Positions 62,208-64,000 of a DNA stretch of 64,000 bases are shown here, one piece after another. Origin of the DNA: Prorocentrum cordatum. Its lineage: Eukaryota > Sar > Dinophyceae > Prorocentrales > Prorocentraceae. The notes below the pieces were generated by a model. It made no database searches. It was not told the origin of the DNA and worked only from the letters and a program-made list of their open reading frames with translations. Each line of letters starts with the position of its first letter. The stretch's first letter is position 1. Where the stretch lies: positions 317,872 to 381,871 of the forward strand of contig CAUYUJ010021682.1 in assembly GCA_963575745.1 (NCBI GenBank), read 5' to 3'. The position numbers and the translations under genes are program-made.

Positions 62208-62660
62208 GTAAAAGTCACATGTCACCACCTGGGGAAGCGAGGGAACCGCCCGGGGAACCGCGCAGGACCCAGCCGTTCCGGGCGGAGGCCTTCGCCCCGG
62301 CGGGAGGCGCCGCCGCAGGCGGGGCCGCCTCCACGGGGCTGGAGGGCCTGCGGGTGCTGGCCTCCCTGAGCCTCGCGCGGCTGCCGCCCGGCGCGAGCTG
62401 GAGCTCACGCCTGGGAGGGGCACTCTTCCTCCTCCTCCTCTTCCCCCTCCTCCCGCTCCTTTTCTGGGTTCCAGTCGGGCGACTTCGGTAGCTTATGTGG
62501 CCAACTCGGGGAACTGTTCCCGGAGAGCTCGCTGAGAGCTAAAGGGTTAAATATTAGAAGCCGGACGGTGGTGGTGCCCGCCAGCAGCCCATCTCCGCCG
62601 GTCCAGAATTCTCGCAGCAGCTCGTTCGACCCGGCAACGTGTCCGGGAGAGCTTCCGGCA
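62208..62660. other. GC-rich unassigned sequence after the GAT array
   Basis: A CTCTTCCTCCTCCTCCTC tract at 62424-62462. No gene recognised. Confidence 0.4.
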
Positions 62661-62661
62661 A

Positions 62662-62732
62662 GCTTCCACGCGTGCCCGCACGCATGCAGGCACGCGTGGA
62701 AGCGTTTTTGGCAGCGCTTCGGAAGCGCTGCC
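62662..62732. repeat. Two adjacent perfect hairpins
   Basis: 62662-62703 has 15-bp arms GCTTCCACGCGTGCC / GGCACGCGTGGAAGC with a 12-nt loop. 62710-62732 has 11-bp arms GGCAGCGCTTC / GAAGCGCTGCC with a 1-nt loop. Both are perfect and 6 nt apart. Confidence 0.9.
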
Positions 62733-62877
62733 GGGGAGCCCCCCAGAGCCCCAGAAGAGCTTCACGCGTGCTTCCGTGGGCTTGCCAGGAAGGTTTTCCG
62801 GTGTGTGTTCTCTTTGCTCTCCGGGTTTTGGACGCTATCAAGTAAAATGTCTTCGAATTGGGTTTTTGTTGAAGATA

Positions 62878-62927
62878 GCGGCACTTAGCGGCAGATAGTG
62901 GCACTTAGCGGCATTTAGGGGCACACC
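62878..62927 (+). repeat. 10-bp minisatellite, five units
   Basis: GCGGCACTTA, GCGGCAGATA, GTGGCACTTA, GCGGCATTTA, GGGGCACACC in exact 10-bp register. Confidence 0.85.
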
Positions 62928-64000
62928 TGGTCAGGGGCGACTTCGGTAGCAGCTCATGGGAGCCTTGTGTGTCCTCGCAATTCCATTCTCAGAGTGCATT
63001 CGCGTGCGCCACCGTCTGGTGATCGATGAGAGAGCGTCGAGCTGGCATCGATTTAGAGTCGATTGGTGTCGACTGGCACCGGTGAGCGTCGGCCAGCGTC
63101 GATTCGCAAGAGCCAGCAAGGGGGCATGGGAGGCCCCCGTGAGTGGCCACAGAAGAGGCGACATTGGGGGGGGGGAGATGGGCTCTGGTTCAGAGTTGTT
63201 GGGAGCGTTCGAGGTTTTGGGAGTCGAGGCTCGAGGTTCTTTCGGAGGCAATCGTCCTTTCCTGGCCGTTCTCCAGCCTCAGGGTGCGCTCCAGGGGCTG
63301 CGCCCCGCCGGGAGTGTTCCGGGGCCGCTCGGGTCGTCCCGAATTCAGCCGCCGGAGACCCCTGCTGTGGCCCGAAAGTCAGGGGCGACGTTAGGGGGGG
63401 GGATCAGTCAGGAGGGAAAAAAGCCCTACGGGCACAATCATCGTCGATTCCAGGAGTTATATGGGAAAGTGTAACAAAATTGGGGTGGAAGACGAAAACC
63501 CAGAAAAAAAACATTTCGAGCTTCCCGCCCCAAGAAGCCCCTGGAAGGCCCCAAGAGCCCCTCAAGGGGCCCGAAGAGGCCCCCTAGAGACCCCCACGAG
63601 GCCCAACAGAGGCCCCAACAGGCCCGAAAGCATCCAGGAGGCCTTTCAACCACAACCCAAGCAAGAGGCTCCCTGTTTGTCTCTGCTACGACTCCCTCGG
63701 CCCACATGGGGAACACCTCCTTGCCTTCTCCTGCTCCCTTCAACCTTAATCCCCCTCCTCCTCCTCCTCCTCCTCGTATTCGTCGTCGTCTTCAGGGTCG
63801 GCGGCACTGGCCGCAAGGCCTTAGCAATACAGGACAATGGGGGGGGAAGACAAAAACCCCAAAATGTTCACGAAAACATGGGAAGTCCTGGGATGTGTGT
63901 CCACTTACTTGTGTGTCCCTGGGTCCCTTTAATCAGTGGGGTGGCGCCGGACACCCCCCATCACCCATGCAACGCCGACAGAGCAGAGACGAGTCCTGCG
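62928..64000. other. Unassigned sequence to the window end
   Basis: No domain in any frame. GAGGCCCC-type words cluster at 63535-63640, and a CTCCTCCTC tract with GTCGTCGTC lies at 63750-63795. No gene supported. Confidence 0.4.

Noticed and set aside
58930-62369. Asp-, Met-, Ile- and His-rich proteins in all frames
   Set aside because: Simple consequence of the GAT triplet array.

Overview
This window looks like nuclear DNA of a dinoflagellate. The signs are GC-rich sequence, repeats of many kinds, copia and LINE proteins of a type known from dinoflagellates, and above all a degenerate tandem dinoflagellate spliced-leader (SL) relic just upstream of an intronless gene (27682-27717). I saw no bacterial operons, rRNA, tRNA or CRISPR. 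The species cannot be named from the sequence.

Layout. 1-4121: GC-rich unassigned sequence, two small tandem duplications, the first dispersed repeats (a 64-bp family and a composite repeat called P/Q here) and a large hairpin. 4122-17777: a ~13.5 kb minus-strand unit bounded by identical 114-bp repeats. It holds a giant low-complexity reading frame (about 3,930 codons, possibly longer through a frameshift), and a collapsed second copy of the same unit lies at 3861-4235. 17778-27680: tandem minisatellites (64, 74, ~90, 50 and 102 bp), P/Q copies, a LINE remnant (20690-21027) and a possible dioxygenase exon (25760-25870). 27682-29189: a retroposed secreted-protein gene with SL relics and a poly(A) remnant. 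29481-36395: a nearly complete Ty1/copia element with 89-bp LTRs, a 5-bp target duplication, gag-protease and pol; its pol carries a cytosine-methyltransferase-like block between integrase and reverse transcriptase. 36396-48540: mostly repeats (132, 60, ~112 and ~43 bp minisatellites, inverted P/Q pairs). 48776-55950: a minus-strand LINE with endonuclease, RT and RNase H, broken by several stops and frameshifts. 56741-57916: RNase H and zinc-finger part of a second LINE. 58625-62207: a 3.6 kb imperfect GAT array. 62208-64000: unassigned sequence with two perfect hairpins.

Few genes here are likely to serve the cell. The best candidates are the giant minus-strand frame and the retrogene, and the retrogene is damaged. 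The rest shows how such a genome grows: mRNA recycling through SL-tagged retrogenes, LTR and LINE insertion, and expansion of minisatellites, several with periods divisible by three, so that they give long but probably meaningless reading frames.
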